Assembly: GCA_025455635.1 (NCBI GenBank) | Contig: JALOMF010000142.1 | Coordinates: 1-8,868 of the forward strand | Source of the DNA: Saprospiraceae bacterium | GTDB lineage: Bacteria > Bacteroidota > Bacteroidia > Chitinophagales > Saprospiraceae | DNA: 8,868 nucleotides | Direction of reading: 5' to 3' | In this document: in pieces, positions 1-6,726 of the stretch | How the letters are laid out: every line of letters begins with the position of its first letter | How positions within the stretch are numbered: the first letter of the stretch is position 1 | The notes under the pieces: generated by a model | Told to the model about the DNA's origin: nothing | Database searches by the model: none | What the model saw: the letters and a program-made list of their open reading frames with translations, nothing else | Translations under genes and position numbers: made by a program

Positions 1-97
1 AGCTGTTGAACACCACTTCCAAACGGGCAAGGTCTGCCTCGCTTTTCAAGATAGTAATTTGCTGTATTAATTTGTACTTTCTAGCTTCCAATGTCAT
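1..97 (-). CDS. Antitoxin-like small protein, N-terminal part (runs off the left edge)
   Basis: I translated this by hand from the ATG at 97-95; 32 codons stay open to the window edge (MTLEARKYKLIQQI, then TILKSEADLARLEVVFNS). The MTLEARK-K-LIQ-I opening and charged helical continuation resemble the short Bacteroidota proteins often encoded just before RelE/ParE-type toxins. That resemblance is from memory and only the N-terminus is visible, so the function is an inference. A toxin gene, if present, would lie beyond base 1. No Shine-Dalgarno sequence precedes the ATG, which is normal for this phylum. A well-matched promoter lies just upstream (116-150), so the gene is probably expressed independently of the fucosidase gene that ends 65 bases upstream. 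It could instead be an unrelated small helical protein. Confidence 0.55.
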   Translation of the reverse strand, partial: MTLEARKYKLIQQITILKSEADLARLEVVFNS

Positions 98-115
98 CAC
101 TGTCAGGTTTTACTA

Positions 116-150
116 CAAAAATATCATTTTTAAAGGAAAATGAAAGCAAA
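116..150 (-). promoter_or_regulatory. Bacteroidota-type promoter for the left-edge gene
   Basis: Read on the minus strand, 123-116 is TATTTTTG, an exact match to the -7 consensus TAnnTTTG. Bases 150-147 read TTTG, a -33 element, with 23 bases between them, at the long end of the usual range. The predicted transcript start is near 109-111, giving a leader of about 13 bases. The site lies just past the fucosidase stop codon in an A+T-rich gap. Confidence 0.55.
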
Positions 151-162
151 GGCCTTGAATTC

Positions 163-2565
163 TCACCAAACCACCTCCACGCTCTCCCCCTTCTTCACTT
201 CCACCTCCCATTTCCCATCCTTCCCATCCGTCAGCCGTGCCGTGCCGCCCGTCCTCGAAAACACGTTCACCTTCACCACCCGGCCATCCTTCCAGTCTAT
301 GTCCAGCACGAAACCGCCACGGGCACAGAGGCCCTTCACCGAGCCGTTGCGCCAGGCATCGGGCAGGGCGGGCAGCAGGTGGATTTCATTTTCATCGCTC
401 TGCACCAGCATTTCGGCCACGGCAGCCGCCCCGCCGAAATTGCCGTCAATCTGGAACGGCGGGTGCGCATCGAAGAGGTTCGGGTAGGTGCCGCCGCCTT
501 CGCTGAAGCCCGTGCCCATGCCATCCGGCGGCACGAAGCGGAGCAGTTCCCGGTACATTTTATAGGCCCGGTTGCCATCCCGCAGCCTCGCCCAGAGGTT
601 GATGCGCCAGCCTTTCGACCAGCCGGTGGTTTCGTCGCCCTTGATTTCCAAGGTCTGGCGGCAGGCATCTGCCAGCGTGGGCGTCTCGGCGGGCGTGATG
701 TGGTGGCCGGGGTGCAAGCCGAACAGGTGCGACTGGTGGCGGTGCTTGGGGTCTTCGTCCTGCCAGTCGTAGTACCACTCCTGCAGGCCGCCCGTCTTGC
801 TGATTTGGTAGGGGGCAAGTTGCGCCAGCGCCGACTCCAGTTGCTGCGCAAACTCGGCGTCCGTTTTCAGCGTTTTTGCTGCCGCTAGGGTCTGCTCGAA
901 CAGCTCCCGAATCATCGCCAAATCGGCTGTGCCGCCGTAAAAAGTGGCCCCGTGGTAGCCATCCGGCGTCACGAATTTGTTCTCTGGCGAGGTGCTGGGC
1001 GAGGTGAGGAGGTACTGCCCGGTCTTGTCCTGCACCAGCCAGTCGAGGCAAAATTCGGCAGCGCCCTTCATGAGCGGGTAGCCCTCTTTTTTCAAAAATC
1101 CCAAGTCCTGCGTGAAGGTGAAATGCTCCCAGAGGTGCGTCGAGAGCCAAGTGCCGCCCATGTTCCAGTTGGCCCAGACGGGGTCGCCCTTGCCGAAGTC
1201 GCCGACGGGGTTGCTCATGGCCCAGATGTCGGAATTGTGGCAGGCCACCCATCCCCGCTCCACGCCATAAAAGTTCTTGGCAGTGCTGGCGCCGTTGCTC
1301 GCCACGTTTTTTATAAACGATAAAAGCGGCTGGTGCAGCTCGCTCAGGTTGCAGGTTTCGGCCAGCCAGTAGTTCTCCTCGGCGTTGATGTTGATGGTAT
1401 AATTGCTGCTCCAAGGCGGGCGCACGTAGGGGTTCCAGATGCCCTGGAGGTTGGCGGGCACACCCGGCGTCCGGCTGCTGCTGATGAGCAGGTAGCGCCC
1501 GTACTGGAAGTAGAGGATTTCGAGGTTCTTGTCCTCCTCGCCCTTTGCGTAGCGTTTCAGGCGCTCGTCGGTGGGCAGGTTGGGGGCGGTGGTGAGGCCG
1601 AGGTCGAGGGATACCCGCTTGAAGAAGCCGTTGTAGTCCTTGAGGTGGGCCTTTTTGAGGTCGGTGTAGGCTTGGCCGCTGGCTTTTTTCAGGTTTCGCT
1701 TCGCAATGGCGGTGGCGTCCAGCCCGTTGGCCACGGGGTCTTTGTCGAAGCCGTTGAAGCTGGTGGCCATGCTGACGAAAATGAGCGCCTCCGTGCCGTT
1801 GCGCAGCCCGATGCTCCCACTGTTTTTCACCAAATCCCCGCCCATGTTTTTGATGAAAAATTGCGAAGCGAACCTCGTCCCCTTTTTCTCCTCAAAAACG
1901 ACGGCGTTGGGCATATTGCCCCGGTAGCTCGGTTCGGCGATGACAGGGGCATAGCCCGTGGCCGATAGTGCTTCGCCTTGTGCATCCACGTTGTATTTCA
2001 GCAAACTTTTGAAGTTAAGGTCAAAGTTCAGCGCCCCATTTTTGCTGCTTGTCAGCTTGATAACCATCACCGAATCGGGCGCTGAGATGAAGTATTCCCG
2101 TTGGAATTTGACGCCATTCAGCTCGTACCTGACCGTGCTTACGGCCTGCTCGATGTCCAGCTCTCGGTAGTAGTTTTTGACCTCGCCTTTTTCATGCTGG
2201 AAATTGAGGTACAGGGTGCCGAGCGGCGCAAAGCTTTGTGAAAACGAGCCTTGCAGCCGCTTGTTCAGCGAGTCGGCGGCGGCATAGTCTTCATTGGCCA
2301 ATGCCTCCCGTACGGCGGCTAAGTGCGTGTGGGCATCGGGGTTCATGTTCCGGTCCACCGGCCCGCCCGACCAGAGGGTGGCGTCGTTGAGGAACATCGA
2401 ATCCACGGTCACGCCGCCGAAGACGGAAGCACCGATTTTGCCGTTGCCGAGCACGAGGGTCTCCTCGAAGAACTGGGCAGGTCGGTCGAACCAGAGGGTG
2501 TGGGTGGATTGGGCGTGGGCGAAATGGCCGACGGCGAGGAGGAACAGGATGAATGCGTTTTTCAT
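163..2565 (-). CDS. Secreted GH95 alpha-L-fucosidase
   Basis: An 800-residue glycoside hydrolase of family GH95, which removes terminal alpha-1,2-L-fucose (some members act on alpha-L-galactose) by inversion. Residues 1-18 are a signal peptide (AHA|QS cleavage), so it acts in the periplasm or outside. Order: N-terminal beta-sandwich (about 20-270), (alpha/alpha)6-barrel (about 290-700), C-terminal beta domain. The family's catalytic residues are visible: N392 and N394 in YTININAEENYW, E528 in SPSTSPEN, and D707 in FQIDGNFGG, corresponding to N421/N423/E566/D766 of Bifidobacterium AfcA. Length is typical and there are no frameshifts. No type IX secretion tail is evident. The 55-base gap to the upstream AbiC-like gene holds no good -7 box, so it may rely on read-through or a poorly matched promoter. 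The family call is secure; the exact substrate is not. Confidence 0.93.
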   Translation of the reverse strand: MKNAFILFLLAVGHFAHAQSTHTLWFDRPAQFFEETLVLGNGKIGASVFGGVTVDSMFLNDATLWSGGPVDRNMNPDAHTHLAAVREALANEDYAAADSLNKRLQGSFSQSFAPLGTLYLNFQHEKGEVKNYYRELDIEQAVSTVRYELNGVKFQREYFISAPDSVMVIKLTSSKNGALNFDLNFKSLLKYNVDAQGEALSATGYAPVIAEPSYRGNMPNAVVFEEKKGTRFASQFFIKNMGGDLVKNSGSIGLRNGTEALIFVSMATSFNGFDKDPVANGLDATAIAKRNLKKASGQAYTDLKKAHLKDYNGFFKRVSLDLGLTTAPNLPTDERLKRYAKGEEDKNLEILYFQYGRYLLISSSRTPGVPANLQGIWNPYVRPPWSSNYTININAEENYWLAETCNLSELHQPLLSFIKNVASNGASTAKNFYGVERGWVACHNSDIWAMSNPVGDFGKGDPVWANWNMGGTWLSTHLWEHFTFTQDLGFLKKEGYPLMKGAAEFCLDWLVQDKTGQYLLTSPSTSPENKFVTPDGYHGATFYGGTADLAMIRELFEQTLAAAKTLKTDAEFAQQLESALAQLAPYQISKTGGLQEWYYDWQDEDPKHRHQSHLFGLHPGHHITPAETPTLADACRQTLEIKGDETTGWSKGWRINLWARLRDGNRAYKMYRELLRFVPPDGMGTGFSEGGGTYPNLFDAHPPFQIDGNFGGAAAVAEMLVQSDENEIHLLPALPDAWRNGSVKGLCARGGFVLDIDWKDGRVVKVNVFSRTGGTARLTDGKDGKWEVEVKKGESVEVVW

Positions 2566-2620
2566 GTGACGGAATTTTGGGGGTGAAGGTAAAGATTAGT
2601 TTTGTTCTGAGAATGTCTGA

Positions 2621-3445
2621 CTATTTCCGTTCCAACCCATAAGCACTCTTAGCATATAATTCTTCATGTACTTCCATCAATTTATCTTTTGGCAAATTTT
2701 TGAATAATGCGTATTTCTCAACCAAGGGCTTAAATTTTTCAACTCCATTGCTGCTCAAGCAGTTATAGAACAACCAGAGTAATTCATAATCAGACAACTG
2801 AGCACGTGCAATACTCGTGTAATGATATTTGGTTTCAAAATCTTTTTTTTCATCTGAATGAAAAACCATCGAATCTATGAGTTTTATGATTCTGTAATAA
2901 TTTCTAAAATAGTGACCAAAATCAGTTTGAACAACTTCATAATTTTTAAGATAAATCTCTTCTAAAGGTGTTGATTTGTGATGTTTGATGCTTGAAATTA
3001 GATATTTAAATTGCTCCTTAAATACGTCTCTGCCTTTTGTAACCAATTCCATAGGTTCTTCTTTACTTGTCAGGAATGGTCTGCCAGATTTCGGTACAAA
3101 CTTGGAAGTATCAATTGCATTTACAATTTGGTGGTGAATCGACACTAAATTGAAAAAAGTATTTTCAAACCTCTGAAATTTTAAAGTTTCGTTTTGTGTG
3201 ATGAATTCGTTTCTAGTCAAAGTTAATTCTTCCCTTTGAAGAAGAATAGTATAAATAATTCCAGCTAAAGCCATACCGCTAAATAGCGAGTTAACCACGC
3301 CAAACATATCACCGTAAGTTCCTCTTGCAGTCTCGCCTAAGTTTTTCAACAAAACCCAATTCGCAATCCAAAGAATAAAAATCACAATCAATGCAATGTA
3401 AAAATTGCTGATGGGTTTAGTGTTTTTATTATTCTCACTTTTCAT
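2621..3445 (-). CDS. Putative phage abortive infection (AbiC-like) two-TM membrane protein
   Basis: A 274-residue protein matching, from memory, the 'putative phage abortive infection protein' family (PF16872-type, related to lactococcal AbiC). Two transmembrane helices lie at about 14-33 and 52-69. Between them is the conserved G-TYGDMFG-VNSLFSG stretch, followed by IIYTILLQREEL. The cytoplasmic part has QRFENTFFNLVSIHHQIV (about 91-108), H-YFRNYYRIIKLID (about 178-191) and ARAQLSDYELLWLFYN (about 213-228), typical of the family. The presumed role is to stop growth of infected cells; the mechanism is not established. It starts 21 bases after the xisI stop on the same strand with no -7 box in the gap, so it is probably co-transcribed. 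It is strikingly A+T rich: row 2881-2940 has 15 G/C of 60, against 39 of 60 in row 421-480 of the fucosidase, a sign of recent transfer. Confidence 0.8.
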   Translation of the reverse strand: MKSENNKNTKPISNFYIALIVIFILWIANWVLLKNLGETARGTYGDMFGVVNSLFSGMALAGIIYTILLQREELTLTRNEFITQNETLKFQRFENTFFNLVSIHHQIVNAIDTSKFVPKSGRPFLTSKEEPMELVTKGRDVFKEQFKYLISSIKHHKSTPLEEIYLKNYEVVQTDFGHYFRNYYRIIKLIDSMVFHSDEKKDFETKYHYTSIARAQLSDYELLWLFYNCLSSNGVEKFKPLVEKYALFKNLPKDKLMEVHEELYAKSAYGLERK

Positions 3446-3466
3446 ATCAGATTAGTTATTTTAGCC

Positions 3467-3802
3467 TCACCCCTTCGCAAACTCCAACTCCTCCCGCACC
3501 TCCGGCAGCAAATAATTCAGCACTATATCCGATTTCGGCACCCCGGCCTCCACGAGGTCGTTGGCGATGCCGTGCTCGGTCTGGTCTTGCTGAATCCAGA
3601 TTTTGCCGCCCTTGATGTCGAAGTGAAGCGTGGCCGTATGCACCCGCTTGTAGCCGTCCCAACCGATGGTCACGACTTGGTAGCGGTGGTTTTCCCGGTC
3701 AACGATCAGCTCATTGCTGGCATCGAGGTTGGCGTAGGGAATAGCAGCGTATTCCTGCATGATTTCAAGGATGATGGCCTCGTACTGCTTTATTTTATCC
3801 AT
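3467..3802 (-). CDS. xisI: XisI-family protein
   Basis: A 111-residue protein of the XisI family, first described as a factor controlling excision of the fdxN element in heterocyst-forming cyanobacteria, but widespread without that element. Family hallmarks are visible: N-terminal helix (DKIKQYEAIILEIMQEYA), D-ENHRYQVV-IGWDGYKRVH, then HFDIKGGKIWIQQDQTE, and IANDLVEAGVPKSDIVL near the end. Length is normal. Its ATG lies inside the xisH 3' end (13-base overlap), implying translational coupling and supporting this start. XisI is almost always paired with XisH, as here. No recombinase or excision element is visible, so an excision role is unlikely; the real job is unknown. Composition (31 G/C of 60 in row 3481-3540) is much closer to the flanking genes than to the AbiC-like gene downstream. 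Confidence 0.9.
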   Translation of the reverse strand: MDKIKQYEAIILEIMQEYAAIPYANLDASNELIVDRENHRYQVVTIGWDGYKRVHTATLHFDIKGGKIWIQQDQTEHGIANDLVEAGVPKSDIVLNYLLPEVREELEFAKG

Positions 3803-4209
3803 TTTACAATTGTTTCATTGTGAACGTTTACCACGATGGCTTGGATGTGTTTGTGCTCCAGGATTTTCTGGATGAGCAGTTCATCTTCCATTTCTTTCTC
3901 ATAAATATGGGCTGGAATAGCGAGGAATAATACCCTGTCTGGCTCCTCAATTTCAAGTGCCTCTTCATACAAGATGAATTTGCCCAATGCTTCGTAGAAA
4001 GCCGCCAAAAATGATAGGTGAAGAAAGCTTTTGACCTCGACGGCAATTTTTTCGCTGCCTTTTTCGGCAGCTATCAGCCGTTCAGCGCCGAGGTCTATGA
4101 ATATCTCTTTTTTCCCAATCTTGAAATGTAGTGGGTCGTGGGTGATTGTCCACCCATCCTTTTCGATGGCATTCCTGACTTGATCGTGGTATTTGTCTTT
4201 TTTAGGCAT
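3790..4209 (-). CDS. xisH: XisH-family protein, PD-(D/E)XK nuclease fold
   Basis: A 139-residue XisH-family protein, full length. The opening KYHDQVRNAIEKDGWTITHDP and the core IDLGAERLIAAEKG followed by IAVEVKSF are family signatures. D39 and E58-V-K60 form the D...E-x-K pattern of PD-(D/E)XK nuclease folds, so the putative metal site looks intact; nuclease activity has not been shown for the family to my knowledge. Later conserved parts are YEALGKFILYEEAL, EPDRVLFLAIP and the end ETIVKWIK. It is the first gene of the minus-strand cassette, overlaps xisI, and has an exact -7 box 21 bases upstream. In other genomes XisH/XisI pairs often sit in accessory regions; here they sit directly before an abortive-infection-type gene. 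Confidence 0.9.
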   Translation of the reverse strand: MPKKDKYHDQVRNAIEKDGWTITHDPLHFKIGKKEIFIDLGAERLIAAEKGSEKIAVEVKSFLHLSFLAAFYEALGKFILYEEALEIEEPDRVLFLAIPAHIYEKEMEDELLIQKILEHKHIQAIVVNVHNETIVKWIK

Positions 4210-4229
4210 GTTTTGCGGCTCATTTTCAG

Positions 4230-4237
4230 CAAAGTTA
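4230..4237 (-). promoter_or_regulatory. -7 box of the xisH-xisI-AbiC promoter
   Basis: Minus-strand 4237-4230 reads TAACTTTG, an exact TAnnTTTG match, placing the start of transcription near 4223-4225 and leaving a leader of about 14 bases before the xisH ATG. I found no TTG at the expected -33 position, so the promoter may be weak or need an activator. It lies in the 264-base region 4210-4473 shared with the divergent GH16 gene; apart from the two promoters I see nothing else in that region. Confidence 0.5.
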
Positions 4238-4427
4238 TAGAATTCTCGGCTTGAATTGAGATGGTTTTCACCAATTTATATCCTCAAAACAATAAACCTT
4301 GGTAGGACACACGGACATTTAAAGCATCCGGTTGCTTGTTGCTCCATTTTCTCAAAGATTTTATGCCCGGATAATACAGTTCGATACACACCGCGCTATC
4401 CCCTCACCCAAGCCAGCCATTTCCCCC

Positions 4428-4456
4428 TTGCACTTCCCCATTTTCCATTACATTTG
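4428..4456 (+). promoter_or_regulatory. Promoter of the GH16 lipoprotein gene
   Basis: TTG at 4428-4430 and TACATTTG at 4449-4456 fit the Bacteroidota -33/-7 consensus with 18 bases between them. Predicted transcript start is near 4461-4463, giving a short A-rich leader of about 12 bases before the ATG at 4474. There is no Shine-Dalgarno sequence, which is usual in the phylum. Confidence 0.6.
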
Positions 4457-4473
4457 GCAAAAAAACACCTCGC

Positions 4474-5643
4474 ATGAAAAATCTATTCCTGTTTCCGTTA
4501 CTGCTCGTACTCGCCCTGCTTGCTGCCTGTGGCAGCAAGGATGATGACGGTGCATCCACCTTGCCCACCATCACTGCCGACCCCATAAGCGTTGATGAAG
4601 GCAGCGAATTGGGCCTAGCCCAAATCTCGGTAAGGCTGTCAAGTGCCCACAAAGAAACCGTGACCGTGGACTATTCCACCACCAACCGAACGGCCAAATC
4701 GCCTGAGGATTTTATAGCTGTTTCGGGTAGCCTCAGCTTTGCTGCGGGCGAGACGTCGAAGCTCCTTCAAATCAACTACTTGGGCGACGAATGGAAGGAA
4801 GCCGATGAAACCTTCGAAATCCTGTTCTCCAACCCTGTCAATGCCACGCTCGCCGTGCAAAAAGTAGTCGTCACCCTCCTCAACGACGACGTGACCGAGA
4901 ACGATGCAGGCTACACCACCCCCGACAACTACGACGGCTACAACTTGGTCTGGCAGGACGAGTTCAACGGCACGGCCATCGACGCCAGCAATTGGGTCCA
5001 CGAACTTGGCAACAGTGGCTGGGGAAACAACGAGTTGCAGAACTACACCCCCCGTTCCGAAAACTCCTTTGTTTCGAATGGCAAACTGGTCATCGAAGCA
5101 AAACAGGAGTCGCTCGGCGGCGCACCATACACCTCGGCCCGCATGAAAACACAAGGCTTGAGGGAGTTCCAATATGGCCGCATCGACATCCGTGCGAAAC
5201 TACCGACGGGCAAGGGAATCTGGCCCGCACTCTGGATGCTCGGTGACGACATCGCCACGGTAGGCTGGCCCAAATGCGGTGAAATTGACATCATGGAAAT
5301 CATTGGTAGCGAACCTGCCACGCTGCATGGCACGGTGCATTGGGACAACGGCGGCAGCTACGCCAACTACGGCCAATCCACCACACTGACCACCGGCATC
5401 TTCGCCGACGAGTACCATGTATTCACCATCATCTGGGACGACCAGTTCATCCGGTGGCTGCTCGACGATGTGGAGTACAACGTGATTGACATCACCCCCG
5501 TAGGCTTGAGCGAGTTCCACAACGAGTTTTTCTTCTTGTTCAATATCGCCGTAGGCGGCAACTGGCCGGGCAGCCCTGACGGCACTACGGTGTTCCCGCA
5601 ACAGATGAAAGTGGATTATGTGCGGGTGTTTCAGGAAGGATAA
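4474..5643 (+). CDS. Surface lipoprotein: Calx-beta domain plus GH16 beta-glucanase
   Basis: A 389-residue lipoprotein of glycoside hydrolase family 16, probably a laminarinase/beta-1,3(4)-glucanase with retaining chemistry. The signal peptide ends in the lipobox LLAAC (C19), followed by GSKDDD, which fits the Bacteroidota lipoprotein export signal (K plus acidic residues) for display on the outer face of the outer membrane. Residues about 33-139 form a Calx-beta domain (VDEGSELGLAQISVRLSS, later FAAGETSK, EADETFEILFSNP, TLLNDD). The catalytic domain runs from about 155 (YNLVWQDEFNG) to the end (VDYVRVFQ). The catalytic motif EIDIME has nucleophile E270, D272 and acid/base E275, all intact. 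GNNELQNYT and IWPALWMLG are further GH16 signatures. No separate carbohydrate-binding module follows. It has its own promoter; the 3' end faces a convergent gene across a hairpin. Exact glucan specificity cannot be read from sequence. Confidence 0.92.
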   Translation: MKNLFLFPLLLVLALLAACGSKDDDGASTLPTITADPISVDEGSELGLAQISVRLSSAHKETVTVDYSTTNRTAKSPEDFIAVSGSLSFAAGETSKLLQINYLGDEWKEADETFEILFSNPVNATLAVQKVVVTLLNDDVTENDAGYTTPDNYDGYNLVWQDEFNGTAIDASNWVHELGNSGWGNNELQNYTPRSENSFVSNGKLVIEAKQESLGGAPYTSARMKTQGLREFQYGRIDIRAKLPTGKGIWPALWMLGDDIATVGWPKCGEIDIMEIIGSEPATLHGTVHWDNGGSYANYGQSTTLTTGIFADEYHVFTIIWDDQFIRWLLDDVEYNVIDITPVGLSEFHNEFFFLFNIAVGGNWPGSPDGTTVFPQQMKVDYVRVFQEG

Positions 5644-5650
5644 CAAAACA

Positions 5651-5689
5651 GTTTTTGAGCCGGACAGGCAAGCTGTCCGGCTCAAAAAC
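5651..5689. terminator. Perfect 17-bp hairpin between convergent genes, likely bidirectional terminator
   Basis: Bases 5651-5667 (GTTTTTGAGCCGGACAG) are the exact reverse complement of 5673-5689, with a 5-base loop GCAAG. The hairpin sits 7 bases after the GH16 stop and 7 bases before the stop of the convergent Asp-box gene, where a two-way terminator is expected. It is not a textbook terminator: the T run is in the 5' arm and the A run in the 3' arm in both directions, with only a short TTTT a few bases beyond on either side. It could also be a dispersed palindromic repeat. Confidence 0.55.
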
Positions 5690-5696
5690 CTGCTTT

Positions 5697-6671
5697 TCAG
5701 CACCCATCCATCCGCCCCACCACCCACAGGTAGAGCGAGTTTTCGGCAGGTAGGAAGTCAACGCTCACCTCGTCGTCCAGCGTGAAAAAACTGAGGGATT
5801 TGCTAGACCAGCGGCTGTACACCCCGTCTTGGTCGCTCAGGTAAGCCTTGCCCGACTTGACGCCCTCCAGCATGTTGCTGGCAGCGGCGGCGGTGTTTTT
5901 GATGGGCTTCCAAGTCAGGCCGTTGTCGTCCGAGTATTCGGGGTCAGCCTCGTGGTAGAGGGCCACCAGCTTGCCGTCCACCTGCATTAGTTTGTTCACG
6001 AAGCGGTCTTTGCGGCTCCATTCCCAGTTTTTGCCGCCATCGTTCGACACGGCGATGCCGAAATTGGTTCCAAGGAAGATACTAGAACCAGCCCGTTCCA
6101 TTTTAGTGGTGAAAACATTCTCCAAAAGGGGTTGCCATGCCAACATAGGCGACATCGAAAGGACGTAGAGGCCATGCTTATAGCCTATCCAAGTCTCGCC
6201 ATCAACCCTGAAAATGGCATGGATGGCGTTGTCGTCGCCGTCGGGCTTCGGGGCCACGAAGCCCCAAGTACGGCCCTTGTTGTGGGTGCTGTAAACGCCT
6301 TCGTCCAAGGCCACGTAGATGCCGTCGCCGTCCACGGCAAAGGAGCTGACGTCTTGGCTCGGCAGTTGCGCTGTCTCCAGTTTTTGCCAGTTTGGCTTCG
6401 CAATATCGGTGGCGAAGATGCCCTGCTGGTCGGTGAGCATCACGAGCTGGTTGCCGTGTTTGGCCATGCGGTAAATCTTGACGCCTTCCGGCAGGCCCTC
6501 GTCGAAATGCTGCCAAGTGTCGCCATTATCATCGCTGAGGCAAAACAAACAACGGTTGGCCGTGGCCACCGTGCCAGCGCTGGCTTTGGCGGTCTCGGTG
6601 GGCAGGCTGGAGTCGGGGTGACAGGCCGTGAGGAAGAGCAGGCCGATGGGCAGAATTTTGTGGAACAACAT
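5697..6671 (-). CDS. Asp-box (BNR-repeat) beta-propeller lipoprotein
   Basis: A 324-residue predicted lipoprotein (lipobox LTAC, C17; next residues HPDSS). It carries four Asp-box motifs of the S-x-D-x-G-x-T-W kind: SDDNGDTW (46-53), STHNKGRTW (128-136), SNDGGKNW (209-216) and SDDNGLTW (247-254). These mark beta-propeller blades in sialidases, photosystem assembly factors and sortilin-like proteins. I see no sialidase Arg triad or FRIP motif, so an enzyme role is not supported; a binding or scaffold role in the envelope is more likely. Spacing of 82, 81 and 38 residues suggests some blades have lost the box. The protein ends in MDGC, with two further cysteines at 41 and 44. It lies 55 bases downstream of the small secreted-protein gene on the same strand with no -7 box between, so they probably form an operon. 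Confidence 0.75.
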   Translation of the reverse strand: MLFHKILPIGLLFLTACHPDSSLPTETAKASAGTVATANRCLFCLSDDNGDTWQHFDEGLPEGVKIYRMAKHGNQLVMLTDQQGIFATDIAKPNWQKLETAQLPSQDVSSFAVDGDGIYVALDEGVYSTHNKGRTWGFVAPKPDGDDNAIHAIFRVDGETWIGYKHGLYVLSMSPMLAWQPLLENVFTTKMERAGSSIFLGTNFGIAVSNDGGKNWEWSRKDRFVNKLMQVDGKLVALYHEADPEYSDDNGLTWKPIKNTAAAASNMLEGVKSGKAYLSDQDGVYSRWSSKSLSFFTLDDEVSVDFLPAENSLYLWVVGRMDGC

Positions 6672-6726
6672 GGTATTTTTATTTAAATGATTTGAACAAC
6701 TACAGTGCTTCGAACCGATGCTTGGT

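Noticed and set aside
117..131. Small AAAAAT-ATC-ATTTTT inverted repeat as a fucosidase terminator
   Set aside because: It is only a 6-bp A/T stem with a 3-base loop and overlaps the promoter of the left-edge gene; too weak to call.
91..2586. Long open frames opposite or out of phase with the fucosidase (for example 1333-1968 plus and 560-1414 minus)
   Set aside because: They are shadows of a G+C-rich gene. The fucosidase frame has a signal peptide, all GH95 catalytic residues and normal length; the others give low-complexity A/G/R-rich products with no recognisable motif.
3467..4209. Evidence of a true fdxN-type excision element
   Set aside because: Only XisH and XisI are present. There is no XisF-type recombinase and no paired direct repeats that I could find flanking the cassette.
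4639..5727. Minus-strand open frames under the GH16 gene (4639-5172 and 5200-5727)
   Set aside because: The plus frame has a lipobox, Calx-beta and intact GH16 motif EIDIME; the minus frames show no family features, and one would run through the hairpin.
5697..6671. Sialidase call for the Asp-box protein
   Set aside because: Asp boxes alone mark propeller blades. The Arg triad, FRIP motif and catalytic Tyr/Glu of sialidases are not evident.
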